Assembly: GCF_023715525.1 (NCBI RefSeq) | Contig: NZ_JAMBOG010000015.1 | Span: 27,331-91,330 of the forward strand | Origin: Kocuria rosea | GTDB lineage: Bacteria > Actinomycetota > Actinomycetes > Actinomycetales > Micrococcaceae | Direction: 5' to 3' | Length of the DNA: 64,000 nt | Shown: positions 45,497-54,196 of the stretch, piece by piece | Layout of the letters: every line of letters starts with the position of its first letter | How positions within the stretch are numbered: position 1 is the stretch's first letter | Program-made: the position numbers and the translations under genes | The notes under the pieces: model-generated | Database searches by the model: none | What the model saw: the letters and a program-made list of their open reading frames with translations, nothing else | What the model was told of the DNA's origin: nothing

Positions 45497-46272
45497 ACCG
45501 CGACGACGGGCTCGAGGGGAAGGTCGCCGTCATCTCCGGCGGCGGCAGCGGGATCGGCCGGGCGCTGGCGGTGGCCTACGCCCGGGCCGGTGCCCACAGC
45601 GTGATCGGCTACCTGCCCTCCGACCCCCACGACGCCACCGACACGGTGCGCGCCGTGGAGGCCGCGGGCGGGCGCTGCACGGCCGTGCCCATGGACGTGC
45701 GCAGCTTCGAGGACACCGAGCGCCTCGCCCAGACGGCACTCGACGAGCACGACCGGCTGGACATCTCCGTGGCCGCCGCCGGCATCCTGCGCCGGGCGTC
45801 CCTGGCCGAGATGACGGACCAGGCGTGGGACGACATGATGGCCGTGGACCTCTCCGGGGTGCTGCGCGTCTTCCGCTCCTGCAGCACGCGGATGAGCCAG
45901 GGCGGGGCGATGGTGGCGACGTCGTCGATCGCCGGTGGCGTCTACGGCTGGGAGGAGCACTCCCACTACGCCGCGGCCAAGGCCGGGCTGCTCGGCCTGT
46001 GCCGCTCCCTGGCCGTGGAGCTCGCCCCCCGGAAGATCCGGGTGAACACCGTCATCCCGGGGCTCATCGAGAGCCCGCAGTCCCTGGACGCGGTGAACTC
46101 CCTGGGCCGGGAGGGCCTCGACGCCGCCGGCTCGATCATCCCGTGGGGACGGGTCGGCAACGTCGACGAGGCCGCCCGCGCCATCCGCTTCCTCACCGGC
46201 GACGACTCGGCCTACGTCACGGGCCAGGAGCTCGTCGTCGACGGCGGGCTGACCGTCCGCTGGCCCAGCTGA
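45493..46272 (+). CDS. short-chain dehydrogenase/reductase (first of pair)
   Basis: A 259-residue classical SDR. It has SGGGSGIG (~15-22), a Ser in ATSSIAGG, HYAAAKAGL with Tyr and Lys, and a C-terminal TGQELVVDGG. In place of the usual NNAG it reads AAAGILRRA. It is translationally coupled to the MFS gene. The substrate is unknown; the partner SDR downstream is only distantly similar, which suggests successive steps rather than redundancy. Confidence 0.86.
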   Translation: MNRDDGLEGKVAVISGGGSGIGRALAVAYARAGAHSVIGYLPSDPHDATDTVRAVEAAGGRCTAVPMDVRSFEDTERLAQTALDEHDRLDISVAAAGILRRASLAEMTDQAWDDMMAVDLSGVLRVFRSCSTRMSQGGAMVATSSIAGGVYGWEEHSHYAAAKAGLLGLCRSLAVELAPRKIRVNTVIPGLIESPQSLDAVNSLGREGLDAAGSIIPWGRVGNVDEAARAIRFLTGDDSAYVTGQELVVDGGLTVRWPS

Positions 46273-46292
46273 TCATCCCCAGGAGGTTTCAC

Positions 46293-47045
46293 GTGGAACA
46301 ACAGCTCGCGGGTAAGGTCGCCGTCGTCACCGGCGGCGGCAGCGGCATCGGCGCGGCCATCGCCCTGCTCTTCGCCCAGGAGGGCGCCGACGTGGTCGTG
46401 CTGGACCGCGACGCGCAGCACGCGACGGCCGTCGTGGAGGAGTGCCAGGCCTTCGGCGGGCGCACGCTCGGGCTGGCGGTGGACGTCACCGACGGCGAGG
46501 CGGTGCACGCGGCGATGGACCGGGTCGTGGCGGAGCTCGGCGGCATCGACGTCCTGGTCTGCGCCGCGGGCATCCTCGACGAGACGCCGCTGCTCGAGAT
46601 GACCGAGGCGACGTTCGACAAGGTCCTCGCCGTGGACCTCAAGGGCGTGTTCCTGGCCGCGCGCTGGGCCGCGCCCCGCATGGTGGAGCGCGGCGGCGGG
46701 CGGATCATCAACATCGCCTCGCAGCTGGGCATCAAGGGCGGCACCGGGCTGGCGCACTACGTCGCGGCGAAGGCCGGGGTGATCGGCCTGACGAAGGCCA
46801 TGGCCCTGGAGCTGGCCGAGCACGGGATCCTGGTCAACGCCATCGCGCCCGGCCCGATCGTCACGCCGCTGATCGAGGGGCTGTCCGAGGAGTGGAAGAC
46901 CGCCAAGCAGGCGGAGCTGCCCATCGGCCGCTTCGGCCAGGCCCACGAGGTGGCGCCCACCGCGCTGCTGCTGGCCTCCTCGCCCGGCGGCGACCTGTAC
47001 ACCGGGCAGACGCTGGGGCCCAACAGCGGCGACGTGATGCCGTAG
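46293..47045 (+). CDS. short-chain dehydrogenase/reductase (second of pair)
   Basis: A 250-residue classical SDR with TGGGSGIG (~13-20), CAAGILDETP, Ser in NIASQLGIKGG, and HYVAAKAGV with Tyr and Lys. A strong AGGAGGTTTC lies before the GTG start. Like its upstream neighbour it has the AAGIL variant of NNAG. It probably oxidises or reduces an intermediate made by the hydrolase in the same operon. Confidence 0.86.
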   Translation: MEQQLAGKVAVVTGGGSGIGAAIALLFAQEGADVVVLDRDAQHATAVVEECQAFGGRTLGLAVDVTDGEAVHAAMDRVVAELGGIDVLVCAAGILDETPLLEMTEATFDKVLAVDLKGVFLAARWAAPRMVERGGGRIINIASQLGIKGGTGLAHYVAAKAGVIGLTKAMALELAEHGILVNAIAPGPIVTPLIEGLSEEWKTAKQAELPIGRFGQAHEVAPTALLLASSPGGDLYTGQTLGPNSGDVMP

Positions 47046-47111
47046 CCGGCCCGGGCAGCCCGCCCGTGCGGCAGCGGGCCCGTGATCCGCAAGACAACGA
47101 AGGAGAGCCTC

Positions 47112-48215
47112 GTGACGAACCTCGACCCCCTCTGGTCCCCCCTGCGGATCGGCTCCACCCAGCTCGCCAACCGGGTGGCGCTCGCGCCCATGACCCGCGT
47201 CAGCGCCACCGAGGACGGGCTGGTCACCGAGAAGATGGTGTCCTACTACGAGGCCTTCGCGCGCGGGGGCTTCGGACTGCTGATCACCGAGGGCATCTAC
47301 CCCGACACCGCCTACGGCCAGGGCTACCTCTTCCAGCCGGGCCTGGCCACCGAGGAGCAGGCCCGGTCCTGGGCCACCGTCGTCGACGCGGTGCACGCCG
47401 CCGGGTCCACGATCTTCGCCCAGCTCATGCACGCCGGGTCCCAGGCGCAGGGCAGCCGCTTCGTGGACTCCACGATCGGCCCGTCCGCGGTCGCCCCCAA
47501 GGGCGAGCAGCTGGGCTTCTACCGCGGCGAGGGCCCGTACCGGGTGCCCGCCGAGATCACCCGTGCCCAGATGGAGGAGGTCCGCCAGGGCTTCGTGGCC
47601 GCCGCCCTGCGCGCGCAGGCCGCCGGGTTCGACGGCGTGGAGATCCACGGCGCCAACGGCTACCTGCTGGACCAGTTCCTCACCGACTACCTCAACGTCC
47701 GCACCGACGAGTACGGCGGTTCCCCCGAGAACCGCGTGCGCTTCCCCGCGGAGATCTGCCGCGCCGTGCGCGAGGCCGTGGGCCCGGACACGACCGTGGG
47801 CATCCGGATCTCGCAGTCCAAGGTCAGCGACCACGACCACCGGTGGGCCGGCGGCGCGGAGGAGGCCCGGGTCGTCTTCTCCACCCTGGGCGCCACCGGT
47901 GTCGACTTCGTCCACACCACCGAGTACAAGGCCTACGCGCCGGCCTTCGAGGACGGCGGCCCGTCGCTGGCGGCGCTGGCCAAGCAGCACTCCGGGCTGC
48001 CGGTGATCGCCAACGGCCACCTGGACGACCCGGAGACGGCCGTGTCCCTGCTGGCCGAGGGCGCGGCCGACGTCGTCGCCCTGGGCAAGGCGGCCCTGGG
48101 CAACCGGGACTGGCCGAACCGGGTCCGCGACGGCCGGCCCCTCGACGAGCTCGACGCGAGCCTGTTCGACCCGGTGGCCGACGTCAAGGACTGGGAGCTG
48201 GAGCTGCTCTCCTGA
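47112..48215 (+). CDS. Old Yellow Enzyme family NADH:flavin oxidoreductase
   Basis: A 367-residue FMN TIM-barrel protein. It has ALAPMTRVSATEDG near the N terminus, FAQLMHAGSQ for flavin contact, EIHGANGYLLDQFLTDYLN with the His-x-x-Asn substrate pair, and RTDEYGGSPENRVRF. The family reduces activated C=C bonds or demethylates/oxidises related compounds. It is the last gene of the LacI-controlled operon. AAGGAGAGCCTC lies before the GTG. Confidence 0.88.
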   Translation: MTNLDPLWSPLRIGSTQLANRVALAPMTRVSATEDGLVTEKMVSYYEAFARGGFGLLITEGIYPDTAYGQGYLFQPGLATEEQARSWATVVDAVHAAGSTIFAQLMHAGSQAQGSRFVDSTIGPSAVAPKGEQLGFYRGEGPYRVPAEITRAQMEEVRQGFVAAALRAQAAGFDGVEIHGANGYLLDQFLTDYLNVRTDEYGGSPENRVRFPAEICRAVREAVGPDTTVGIRISQSKVSDHDHRWAGGAEEARVVFSTLGATGVDFVHTTEYKAYAPAFEDGGPSLAALAKQHSGLPVIANGHLDDPETAVSLLAEGAADVVALGKAALGNRDWPNRVRDGRPLDELDASLFDPVADVKDWELELLS

Positions 48216-48268
48216 GCAACCAGGACACCGCACGACGCAGGGGTGTTCCCGCGCGGGAGGAGGCAGGC

Positions 48269-48940
48269 ATGAGACGGTTCTTCGCGGCCGCCCGCGCGCT
48301 GATGGCCGTGGGACTGCTGGTGGCCGTCGTCGGCCGGTTCCAGAGCTACCTAAGCTTCTGGACGGCCCGGGGCGACGAGAACATCGCGGCCGACGTCGCC
48401 AACTTCTTCAGCTACTTCACGATCCAGACCTCGCTGTTCCACGCGGTGGTGTTCGTGCTCGGCGCCGGGTTCCTCCTGGCGCGGCCGGGCCCCGACCCGG
48501 GGTGGCTCGGGGCCCTGCGGGCCGCGGCGACGACGTACACGGTCACCACCGGGGTGGTCTACAACGCGCTGCTGCGCCGGATCCCGCTGGATCCGGGCCT
48601 CGAGCAGCCGTGGGCCAACGAGGTGCTGCACTCGATCGTGCCGGTCTACGCGCTGCTGGACTGGCTGCTCGCGCCGGGGCGGAACCCGGTGCGGTGGCGG
48701 ACGGTCGGGTGGATCGTGGCCTACCCGGTGCTGTGGGTGGGCTACACCCTGCTCCGCGCTCCGCGGGTCCTCGACGAGGGCACCGGCAACGCCTGGTGGT
48801 ACCCCTATCCGTTCCTGGACCCGAACGCCTCGGCGGGCGGCTACGGCACCGTGGCGGTGTGGGTCGCGGTGCTCGCGGCGGTGATCACGGCGATGGCGTC
48901 GGGCCTCGTGGGGATCTCCCGGCGGCGGCGAGGACCGTAG
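48269..48940 (+). CDS. Pr6Pr family membrane protein
   Basis: A 223-residue protein with about six membrane segments: FFSYFTIQTSLFHAVVFVLG, VTTGVVYNALLRRIPL, EVLHSIVPVYALLDWLLAPG and an aromatic-rich WYPYPFLDPN. This is the pattern of the Pr6Pr/FAR-17a-like family common in actinobacteria; function unknown. GGGAGGAGGC lies before the ATG. It is not clearly part of the preceding operon. Confidence 0.8.
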   Translation: MRRFFAAARALMAVGLLVAVVGRFQSYLSFWTARGDENIAADVANFFSYFTIQTSLFHAVVFVLGAGFLLARPGPDPGWLGALRAAATTYTVTTGVVYNALLRRIPLDPGLEQPWANEVLHSIVPVYALLDWLLAPGRNPVRWRTVGWIVAYPVLWVGYTLLRAPRVLDEGTGNAWWYPYPFLDPNASAGGYGTVAVWVAVLAAVITAMASGLVGISRRRRGP

Positions 48941-48967
48941 GCCCAGGGCCGGGTCCTCGCCGCCGCC
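48921..48967. terminator. bidirectional terminator overlapping the Pr6Pr stop
   Basis: A perfect 16-bp stem, GGCGGCGGCGAGGACC and its complement at 48952-48967, with a 15-nt loop. The left arm is the last five codons of the Pr6Pr gene. It also lies 17 nt after the convergent hemerythrin gene. Confidence 0.85.
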
Positions 48968-48984
48968 GTCCGGGCACTGCCGTC

Positions 48985-49560
48985 CTAGCCGGTCCGGCGC
49001 CCCGTGAGCTTGTCCCGGAGCCGGTCGATCATCCCGACCCCCGGGCCCACGGTCTTGTGGAACAGCTCCGAGTGCGGGGCGTGGGGGTGCGGCCGGGTCG
49101 GGGCCAGCTTCTTGGCGGCCTGCACCTTCTGGCCCATGTCCACGAGCTCGTCGGCCGGGACGGCGGCCCGCAGCTTCGGGAACTGGTCGGACTCCTCGTC
49201 GTCGATGTGGTGGCGCAGCTGGGCCTGCAGCTCCCCGACAAGACCCATGAACGTCGGGTCGGAGGCGTCCACGTCCTCGAGCCGCTTCATCACCTGGACG
49301 ATCTCGTCGTGCTCCTGCTTGTCGTGCTCGACCTCCTCGGCGCCGTTGGGCACGTGCTTCTTGACCGCGGGGTAGACGTACATCTCCTCGGCGACGGCGT
49401 GACGCATCACCTCGGCGATCACGGTGTCGGCGAGCTCCCGGCGCCGGGCGGCGTCCGGGGCGGTCATGATCTCGCCCAGCAGCTCGAACATCTCCCGGTG
49501 GTCGGTGGTGAGGATGTCGACGACATCCTGGCCCGCTCCACCAGCATGGGTCTCGGTCAT
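48985..49560 (-). CDS. hemerythrin HHE domain protein
   Basis: A 191-residue protein with a four-helix HHE fold. The iron-binding His/Glu motifs appear in order: ILTTDHREMFELLG, MRHAVAEEMYVYP, EHDKQEHDEIVQVM and LRHHIDDEESDQFPKL. Such proteins bind oxygen or sense or detoxify reactive oxygen and NO. AGGAGGGACC lies before the ATG. A basic tail (RPHPHAPHSELFHKT) follows the domain. Confidence 0.88.
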   Translation of the reverse strand: MTETHAGGAGQDVVDILTTDHREMFELLGEIMTAPDAARRRELADTVIAEVMRHAVAEEMYVYPAVKKHVPNGAEEVEHDKQEHDEIVQVMKRLEDVDASDPTFMGLVGELQAQLRHHIDDEESDQFPKLRAAVPADELVDMGQKVQAAKKLAPTRPHPHAPHSELFHKTVGPGVGMIDRLRDKLTGRRTG

Positions 49561-49890
49561 GGGAGGTCCCTCCTTGGGATCGTGGTGCCGTGCACGGAAC
49601 GACAGGAACCCAGCAGCCGATCGCTGTCCGCCCGGCCGCCGCCACGGACGGACGGTGTGCTGGGTCACACCGACTCTAGGGCAGTCGGGGGCCCGTGAAC
49701 CAGGTCCCGCCCGCTGATGGCACCACCCTGGACGACCGCCCCGCACCGCGCCCCGCACCACGGCGCCGGCCGCGACCACGGGACGGTGACGGGACGCCGG
49801 TGGAGGAGGATGATGGGTACCAGCAGGGCAGGAGGACCCGCCGGGAGGGACGCCCGGTGCGCTCCCGTGGGCCGATGAAGGGGAACGACC
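49561..49890. other. 330-bp stretch before the GAF-ANTAR gene
   Basis: No confident gene. A 68-codon frame (49695-49901), mostly Arg/Pro/Asp, overlaps the start of the next gene and has no recognisable domain. CTCTAGGGC around 49675 may hold a -10 element for the GAF-ANTAR gene. Confidence 0.4.
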
Positions 49891-50610
49891 GTGGAGTCTG
49901 ATCCGTCGGTGGTCGAGCTGACCGCCGCTCTCGCCTGCGTCCAGGAGCTGATGCGCAACGCCCTGACCGCCGCTGACGCGGTGCGCCGCCTGGCGGAGGT
50001 GGCCCGGGACCTGATCCCGCTGGCGACCGGGGCCGGGGTCACCCTGATCGACGAGCACGGGGAGGCCACCTCCACGGCCGTCACCGACCCGGAGGTGGAG
50101 GTGCTCGACGCCATCCAGTACGAGCTCGGGGAAGGCCCGTGCCTGACCGCGTGGGACACCGTCGCTGTCCAGCACGTGGAGGACACCACCACCGAGACCC
50201 GGTGGCCCGACTGGTCGCGGGCCGTGGCCGCCGTCGGGGTGCGGTCGGTGCTCAGCGTCCCCCTGGTCCACCGGGGACAGGAGATCGGGGCGGTGAAGGT
50301 CTACGCCACCGAGCCTTATGCCTTCACCGAGCACGAGGAGCACCTGCTGGGGCTGCTCGCCGAGGCCGCGGGGACCCTGCTGGGCAACGCCCGCACGGCG
50401 CGGGCCGCCCACGGGCTCAGCGACTCCCTGCAGGCGGCCGTGATCGACCTGCAGGAGATCGAGACGGCCGTGGGCATCCTGATGGAACGCCACCAGGTCG
50501 ACGCCGGCGCCGCCCGGTCGCGGCTGCTGGTCGCCGCCCGGCAGCAGCAGCTTCCCCTGCTGGACATCGCCGCGCGCCTCGTGCACCACGCCGACGACCC
50601 GAGGCTCTAG
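49891..50610 (+). CDS. GAF-ANTAR RNA-binding antiterminator
   Basis: A 239-residue protein with an N-terminal GAF sensor (ATGAGVTLIDEHGEATSTAV to SVPLVHRGQEIGAVKVYA, residues ~45-150) and a C-terminal ANTAR helix bundle (QAAVIDLQEIETAVGILMER, ending ARLVHHADD). ANTAR domains bind paired RNA hexaloop hairpins and prevent termination, and the GAF domain supplies the signal. No two-component partner is adjacent. GTG 49891 follows AAGGGGAACGACC. Confidence 0.85.
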   Translation: MESDPSVVELTAALACVQELMRNALTAADAVRRLAEVARDLIPLATGAGVTLIDEHGEATSTAVTDPEVEVLDAIQYELGEGPCLTAWDTVAVQHVEDTTTETRWPDWSRAVAAVGVRSVLSVPLVHRGQEIGAVKVYATEPYAFTEHEEHLLGLLAEAAGTLLGNARTARAAHGLSDSLQAAVIDLQEIETAVGILMERHQVDAGAARSRLLVAARQQQLPLLDIAARLVHHADDPRL

Positions 50611-50928
50611 GGATCGACCTCCGGCCGGCGGAACGGCCCAGACGGCTGGAGGCGGATCGGCCCCCCAGCCGATTCCGCCTCCAGCACTGTCCCCCGTGAA
50701 CGGCTGCTGGTCGTGTCCGGCGGCAGGACGTCGTTGTCCTGGGGCCGGAGCTCAGCCCGGGTGAGGAAACGGTCCGCGCCGGCCCCCCGACCGGCTCCTC
50801 GCGTTCCCTCCCCACCACCATGCGCGGTGGCCCGCCGTGATGCCAAACCCTGCGGCAATGTTGCGCACCTCACCGGAAACAATCGTGTGCCCCTGTGAAA
50901 CGGCGTGCTGGGCACCGGCACCCGTGGA
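50611..50928. other. 318-bp intergenic region with terminator
   Basis: Apart from the hairpin at 50646-50684 I see no feature. A slightly AT-richer patch (CACCGGAAACAATCGTG around 50870) has no open frame of note. Confidence 0.4.
50646..50684 (+). terminator. hairpin terminator of the GAF-ANTAR gene
   Basis: CTGGAGGCGGATCGGC pairs with GCCGATTCCGCCTCCAG (16 bp with one bulged base) 36 nt after the stop codon. Confidence 0.75.
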
Positions 50929-51423
50929 TCACGGCGACGAGGCGGCCTCGGCCTCGACCACGCGCTTGAGCCGCTGCAGGCTCTCGCGGAGGCCCTCGCG
51001 CATGGTGGTCATCCGGTCCGGGTCCCGGCCCAGCGTGCCGATGACGAACCAGCCGATGCGCCCGACCGGCCGGGCCACCTCGTAGGACTCCGTGACGCGG
51101 GTGCCGGTGCCCTCGGGCTCGAAGCGGTAGCGCCACACGATCGTGCCGGCGAACGGTTCGGTGCGGGCGAAGGCGAACTCCCGGCCGGGCTCGGCGGCCA
51201 TGACGATCGGCTTGTTGTGCCAGGAGAACCGGGAGTCCTCCGGCACCCGGTTGCGGGCCCGGAACCGGGCGCCGACACGGGGTCCTCCGTCGTCGAGCCA
51301 GACGACCTGGTCGACCTCGGGACTGTACTCGGGGGTGCGGGTGACGTCGGCGACGAGGTCGTAGACCGCCTGCGGCGGCGCCTCGACGTGGACGGACTCC
51401 TCGGCGCGGCCCAGTGTCTGCAT
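50929..51423 (-). CDS. SRPBCC (polyketide cyclase/START-like) family protein
   Basis: A 164-residue helix-grip protein. Residues 8-30 (EESVHVEAPPQAVYDLVADV) and PEYSPEVDQVVWLDDG start the fold, and TRVTESYEVARP with a long C-terminal helix ends it. The family binds hydrophobic ligands in a deep pocket; no specific ligand can be inferred. The ATG follows GCGGAGGGAGCACC. The longer open frame to 51870 is spurious. Confidence 0.8.
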   Translation of the reverse strand: MQTLGRAEESVHVEAPPQAVYDLVADVTRTPEYSPEVDQVVWLDDGGPRVGARFRARNRVPEDSRFSWHNKPIVMAAEPGREFAFARTEPFAGTIVWRYRFEPEGTGTRVTESYEVARPVGRIGWFVIGTLGRDPDRMTTMREGLRESLQRLKRVVEAEAASSP

Positions 51424-51563
51424 GGTGCTCCCTCCGCGGTGCGGGCCCGGGCGTGCTCGGTGCACGACGGGCCGGGTGCTTCCACGGTAGGACTTCCGCC
51501 CGCGCGGGACGCCGGGTGAGGCCGGATCGTTGCTCCGTGCGGCTGTTCGTCGGGGTGGGCCGG

Positions 51564-52022
51564 TCAGTCCGAGGCGCGGCCGCGGGCGCGGGACGGCCAC
51601 CTCGCGCCGACGAGGGCGCGGTAGGACCGGCCGACGATCTCCTCGAGGACGCCGAGGTCGATCGCGTTCAGGTCCTTGACGTAGACGCAGCCGACGCCGG
51701 TGGTGTGCGGGCCCAGCCGCTCCAGGTCCTCGCGGTAGGTCTCGACGCCGTCGAGCAGGTAGACCGTGGTGGCGGCCCTGCGGGCGGCGAAGCTCGCCGC
51801 GGGGGCGTCGCCCTCGTGGCCGCTGGCGTACCTGTAGTGGTACTGGCCAAAGCCGACCACCGTGCCCCACATCTGCGCCGGCTGCCCGGTGGCGCGCGCG
51901 AAGAGCGGAAGGAGGCGTTCGGCGTCGGCCCGCCGCTTTCCCGGCGTGACGCCGGCGAGGTGCTCCTCGACCGGCTGTCCTGTCTTCTCCACGGGTGGGC
52001 TCCTCGGGGTCGTTGAGGCCAT
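51564..52022 (-). CDS. DUF1801 domain protein
   Basis: A 152-residue protein with the DUF1801 (YdhG-like) pattern: RADAERLLPLFARATGQPAQ, MWGTVVGFGQYHYRY, and the later VYLLDGVETYREDLERLG. Function unknown. ATG 52022 was chosen for AGGAGCCCACCCG-type context and the loss of an upstream Pro-rich stretch. Confidence 0.8.
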   Translation of the reverse strand: MASTTPRSPPVEKTGQPVEEHLAGVTPGKRRADAERLLPLFARATGQPAQMWGTVVGFGQYHYRYASGHEGDAPAASFAARRAATTVYLLDGVETYREDLERLGPHTTGVGCVYVKDLNAIDLGVLEEIVGRSYRALVGARWPSRARGRASD

Positions 52023-52232
52023 GATCGTCCTAGGAACCAGGATCGCCGGTCCGTCCGACACGGCAGGAGCCACCCGGCCGCGGCCCCGGGACCGGCCGTC
52101 CCGGCGCCGGGGGAGCCGCGCGCTGTCCGCGCAAGAGGGGACGCTCTTCTGGCCGCATTCGACCGGGCAACCCGCCCGTGACGTGGGACGATGTCGCTCT
52201 CACCCCCTGTTTCCCCACGTCAGGAGCACCCT

Positions 52233-52466
52233 GTGGAATACATTCCCGAAGCCCGCCCCCTGCACATCCTGGCCGTCCTGCTCGGCATGGTGCTGGGCAT
52301 CAAGGCGCCGCCCTCGTCCCGGCGGTCGACCGCCGGATGGGCGGTGGCTGCCGTCTCCGCCCTCAGCTTCGCGGCCCTGGTCGCCCGGGACCGGGACCGC
52401 GGTGCCCAGTGGTGGGCGGGGTACACCGCGTATGCCTGCCGGGGCGGTTCGTGCGAGTGCTGCTGA
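52233..52466 (+). CDS. small membrane protein, hypothetical
   Basis: A 77-residue protein with two hydrophobic segments (LHILAVLLGMVLGIKAP; GWAVAAVSALSFAALVA) and an unusual Cys-rich end, YACRGGSCECC. CAGGAGCACCC precedes the GTG start. No family recognised. Confidence 0.5.
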   Translation: MEYIPEARPLHILAVLLGMVLGIKAPPSSRRSTAGWAVAAVSALSFAALVARDRDRGAQWWAGYTAYACRGGSCECC

Positions 52467-52473
52467 CGCCGGG

Positions 52474-52600
52474 GGAACCACCCCGGTCGGGGCCGGGTCC
52501 TCGGACGTCGACCACGTGCTGATCGGCCCCGCGGAAGTGTCCAGCCTCCACACGGGGAACCCCTCGGGCGGCGCGGTCGAGGACACCCTGTCGTGGTGCG
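52474..52600 (+). pseudogene. NERD-domain gene remnant
   Basis: In one frame the sequence reads TTPVGAGSSDVDHVLIGPAE followed by VSSLHTGNPSGGAVED. NERD nuclease-related proteins typically read VPVG-x-G-S-D-(I/V)-D-H-V-L-(I/V)-G-P-A-G-V-F-x-x-N-T-K here, so the D-V-D-H-V-L-I-G-P-A core is intact while the next strand is degraded. There is no start codon or upstream NERD sequence, so this is a fragment rather than a gene. Confidence 0.5.
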
Positions 52601-52748
52601 CTGGGCCCGGATATGGTGGACAGGTGATGTGTTCCGCCGCCGTGCGCACCCGCTCCTGAGCCCGCCGAGGCCCTCCCGCCTCGGACACGGATCCTCCCCG
52701 CGGCCTGCCTACAGGTCGCGGGCTTCCGCACGTCACAGGAGATGGACC

Positions 52749-53234
52749 ATGTTCCTCCGCACCTTCCGCACCGGCGACCTCGAGGCCCTGATCGACCTCA
52801 CCGTCCGCGCCTTCGAGCCCATCCAGAACGGCATCCGGCAGCAGCTGGGTGACGAACTGTTCGCCCGCCAGAACGGGCAGTGGCGACAGGACTACCGCGA
52901 CACCCTGGTGGAGCTCACCGGCCCGGGAAACCAGCACCGCTTCCTCGTCGCCGACCTCGACGGCACCCCCGCCGGCTACGCCGCGTGGAGCACTCACCCC
53001 GGCCCAGCCGGACCGCAGGGGGAGATCACGCTGCTCGCCGTCGACCCCGGGCATCAACGGACCGGCCTCGGCCGGGCTCTGATCGACGAGGCCTGTGCGG
53101 CAATACGTGCGGCGGGCTGCGTCGTGGCCTGGGCGAGCACCGGCGGCGACGAGGCGCACACCTCCGCTCGGGCCGCCTACGCCACGGCAGGGTTCACCCC
53201 GCTGCCCACCGTGTTCTACAGCCGCGTGCTTTAG
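52749..53234 (+). CDS. GNAT family N-acetyltransferase
   Basis: A 161-residue GNAT enzyme. RTFRTGDLEALIDLTVRAFE is the N-terminal strand-helix, and acetyl-CoA motif A is LAVDPGHQRTGLGRALID (~98-115). The C-terminal AYATAGFTPLPTVFYSRVL fits the fold. The acceptor is unknown. CAGGAGATGGACC lies before the ATG. Confidence 0.86.
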   Translation: MFLRTFRTGDLEALIDLTVRAFEPIQNGIRQQLGDELFARQNGQWRQDYRDTLVELTGPGNQHRFLVADLDGTPAGYAAWSTHPGPAGPQGEITLLAVDPGHQRTGLGRALIDEACAAIRAAGCVVAWASTGGDEAHTSARAAYATAGFTPLPTVFYSRVL

Positions 53235-53346
53235 TGAACGTGCCGTGACCGCCCGAGCGGCCGCTGCGGGCCACGCGGGCGGTCATGACACGCCGATCCG
53301 GGGTTCGCAGTTGCGCACACCCCCGCCGGGCGCTCACAGTTCGTGC

Positions 53347-53619
53347 ATGACGACGTGGAAGCAGGCCGGGTTCGGAGCCGCCGTGGTGGTCGCCGCCCTC
53401 GCCCACCTCGTGGCCGGGTACTTCTACCTGGTCAGCGGCCTCGTGGCGCCGCTCTGGGCCGTGGTGCTGCTGCTCGTGTGGTGGGTGGTCCTCGCCGCTG
53501 CCGGCGTGCGGCTGGTGCGGACCAGGTCCTACCTGGTGCTGCTCGTGCCCGTCGTGGCCGCCGCGACATGGTTCGGCCTCCTGTGGTTCGGCGAGCAGGT
53601 CCTGGGATGGACCGCCTGA
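53347..53619 (+). CDS. small three-helix membrane protein
   Basis: A 90-residue protein that is almost all membrane: FGAAVVVAALAHLVAGYFYL, VAPLWAVVLLLVWWVVLAAA and YLVLLVPVVAAATWFGLLWF. Similar proteins are common in actinobacteria, but I cannot name the family. There is no clear ribosome-binding site. Confidence 0.62.
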   Translation: MTTWKQAGFGAAVVVAALAHLVAGYFYLVSGLVAPLWAVVLLLVWWVVLAAAGVRLVRTRSYLVLLVPVVAAATWFGLLWFGEQVLGWTA

Positions 53620-53678
53620 CGGCGCGGGCCGGGAGGACCGTCCCGCGCTCGCCGTCCCGCTTCCACGAGGGCCGGTGA

Positions 53679-54075
53679 CGCCTCGCGCTCGGCCGCAGCC
53701 TTCTGGTCGGCCCGGCGCGCCCCGGTCGCCCACCACCGGCCGATCCCGTCCCGGCCGACCCGGCACTCCAGGCACCAGTTGCCCCGGCAGCACAGGACCG
53801 GCCGGCCGCTGCCGCGCCGGAGAAGAAGAGCGAGTACCCGCCGAAGGTGTCCTTCTACCAGGACCCGGCCGACACCGCCCGGGTACGCGGGGCCCTCCTG
53901 CACACCCAGGTGGCCGAGGGCACCCGGTCGCTGTCGGACTTCATCAACACCGCCGGGATGGCTGAGGTCCAGCGCCTGGAAGCCAAGTACAACGGAGGCC
54001 GGCCCTTCCCCGCAGTCGGTGCCCGGGGCCTGTCCCAAGGCCGCCCCCTGGGCCGCTGGCGCCCAGGGGTGGGTC
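53679..54075 (+). pseudogene. plasmid-type ParB C-terminal fragment
   Basis: The frame carries KVSFYQDPADTARVRGALLH, TQVAEGTRSLSDFIN, EVQRLEAKYNGGRPFPAVGA and SQGRPLGR. This is the C-terminal centromere-binding domain seen in ParB proteins of actinobacterial plasmids. It is preceded only by a Pro/Ala-rich linker back to a stop at 53676, with no start codon or ParB N terminus. After GRPLGR the frame runs on without a stop through the csp terminator. It is a remnant of an integrated plasmid. Confidence 0.6.
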
Positions 54076-54083
54076 ACCAGGAC

Positions 54084-54116
54084 ATCGCCACCCAGCCTTC
54101 AGGGCTGGGTGGCGAT
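54084..54116. terminator. hairpin terminator for cspA
   Basis: A 14-bp stem, ATCGCCACCCAGCC and its complement at 54103-54116, with a 5-nt loop lies 80 nt after the cspA stop on the minus strand, between cspA and the ParB remnant. Confidence 0.8.
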
Positions 54117-54196
54117 CCCCTTCAACGGTGGCGCAGCATCAGGGCCGGGCCCCCGCGGATCCTCGTGGCGGATCTTGAAGTCTTGTCAGGGTCGGG

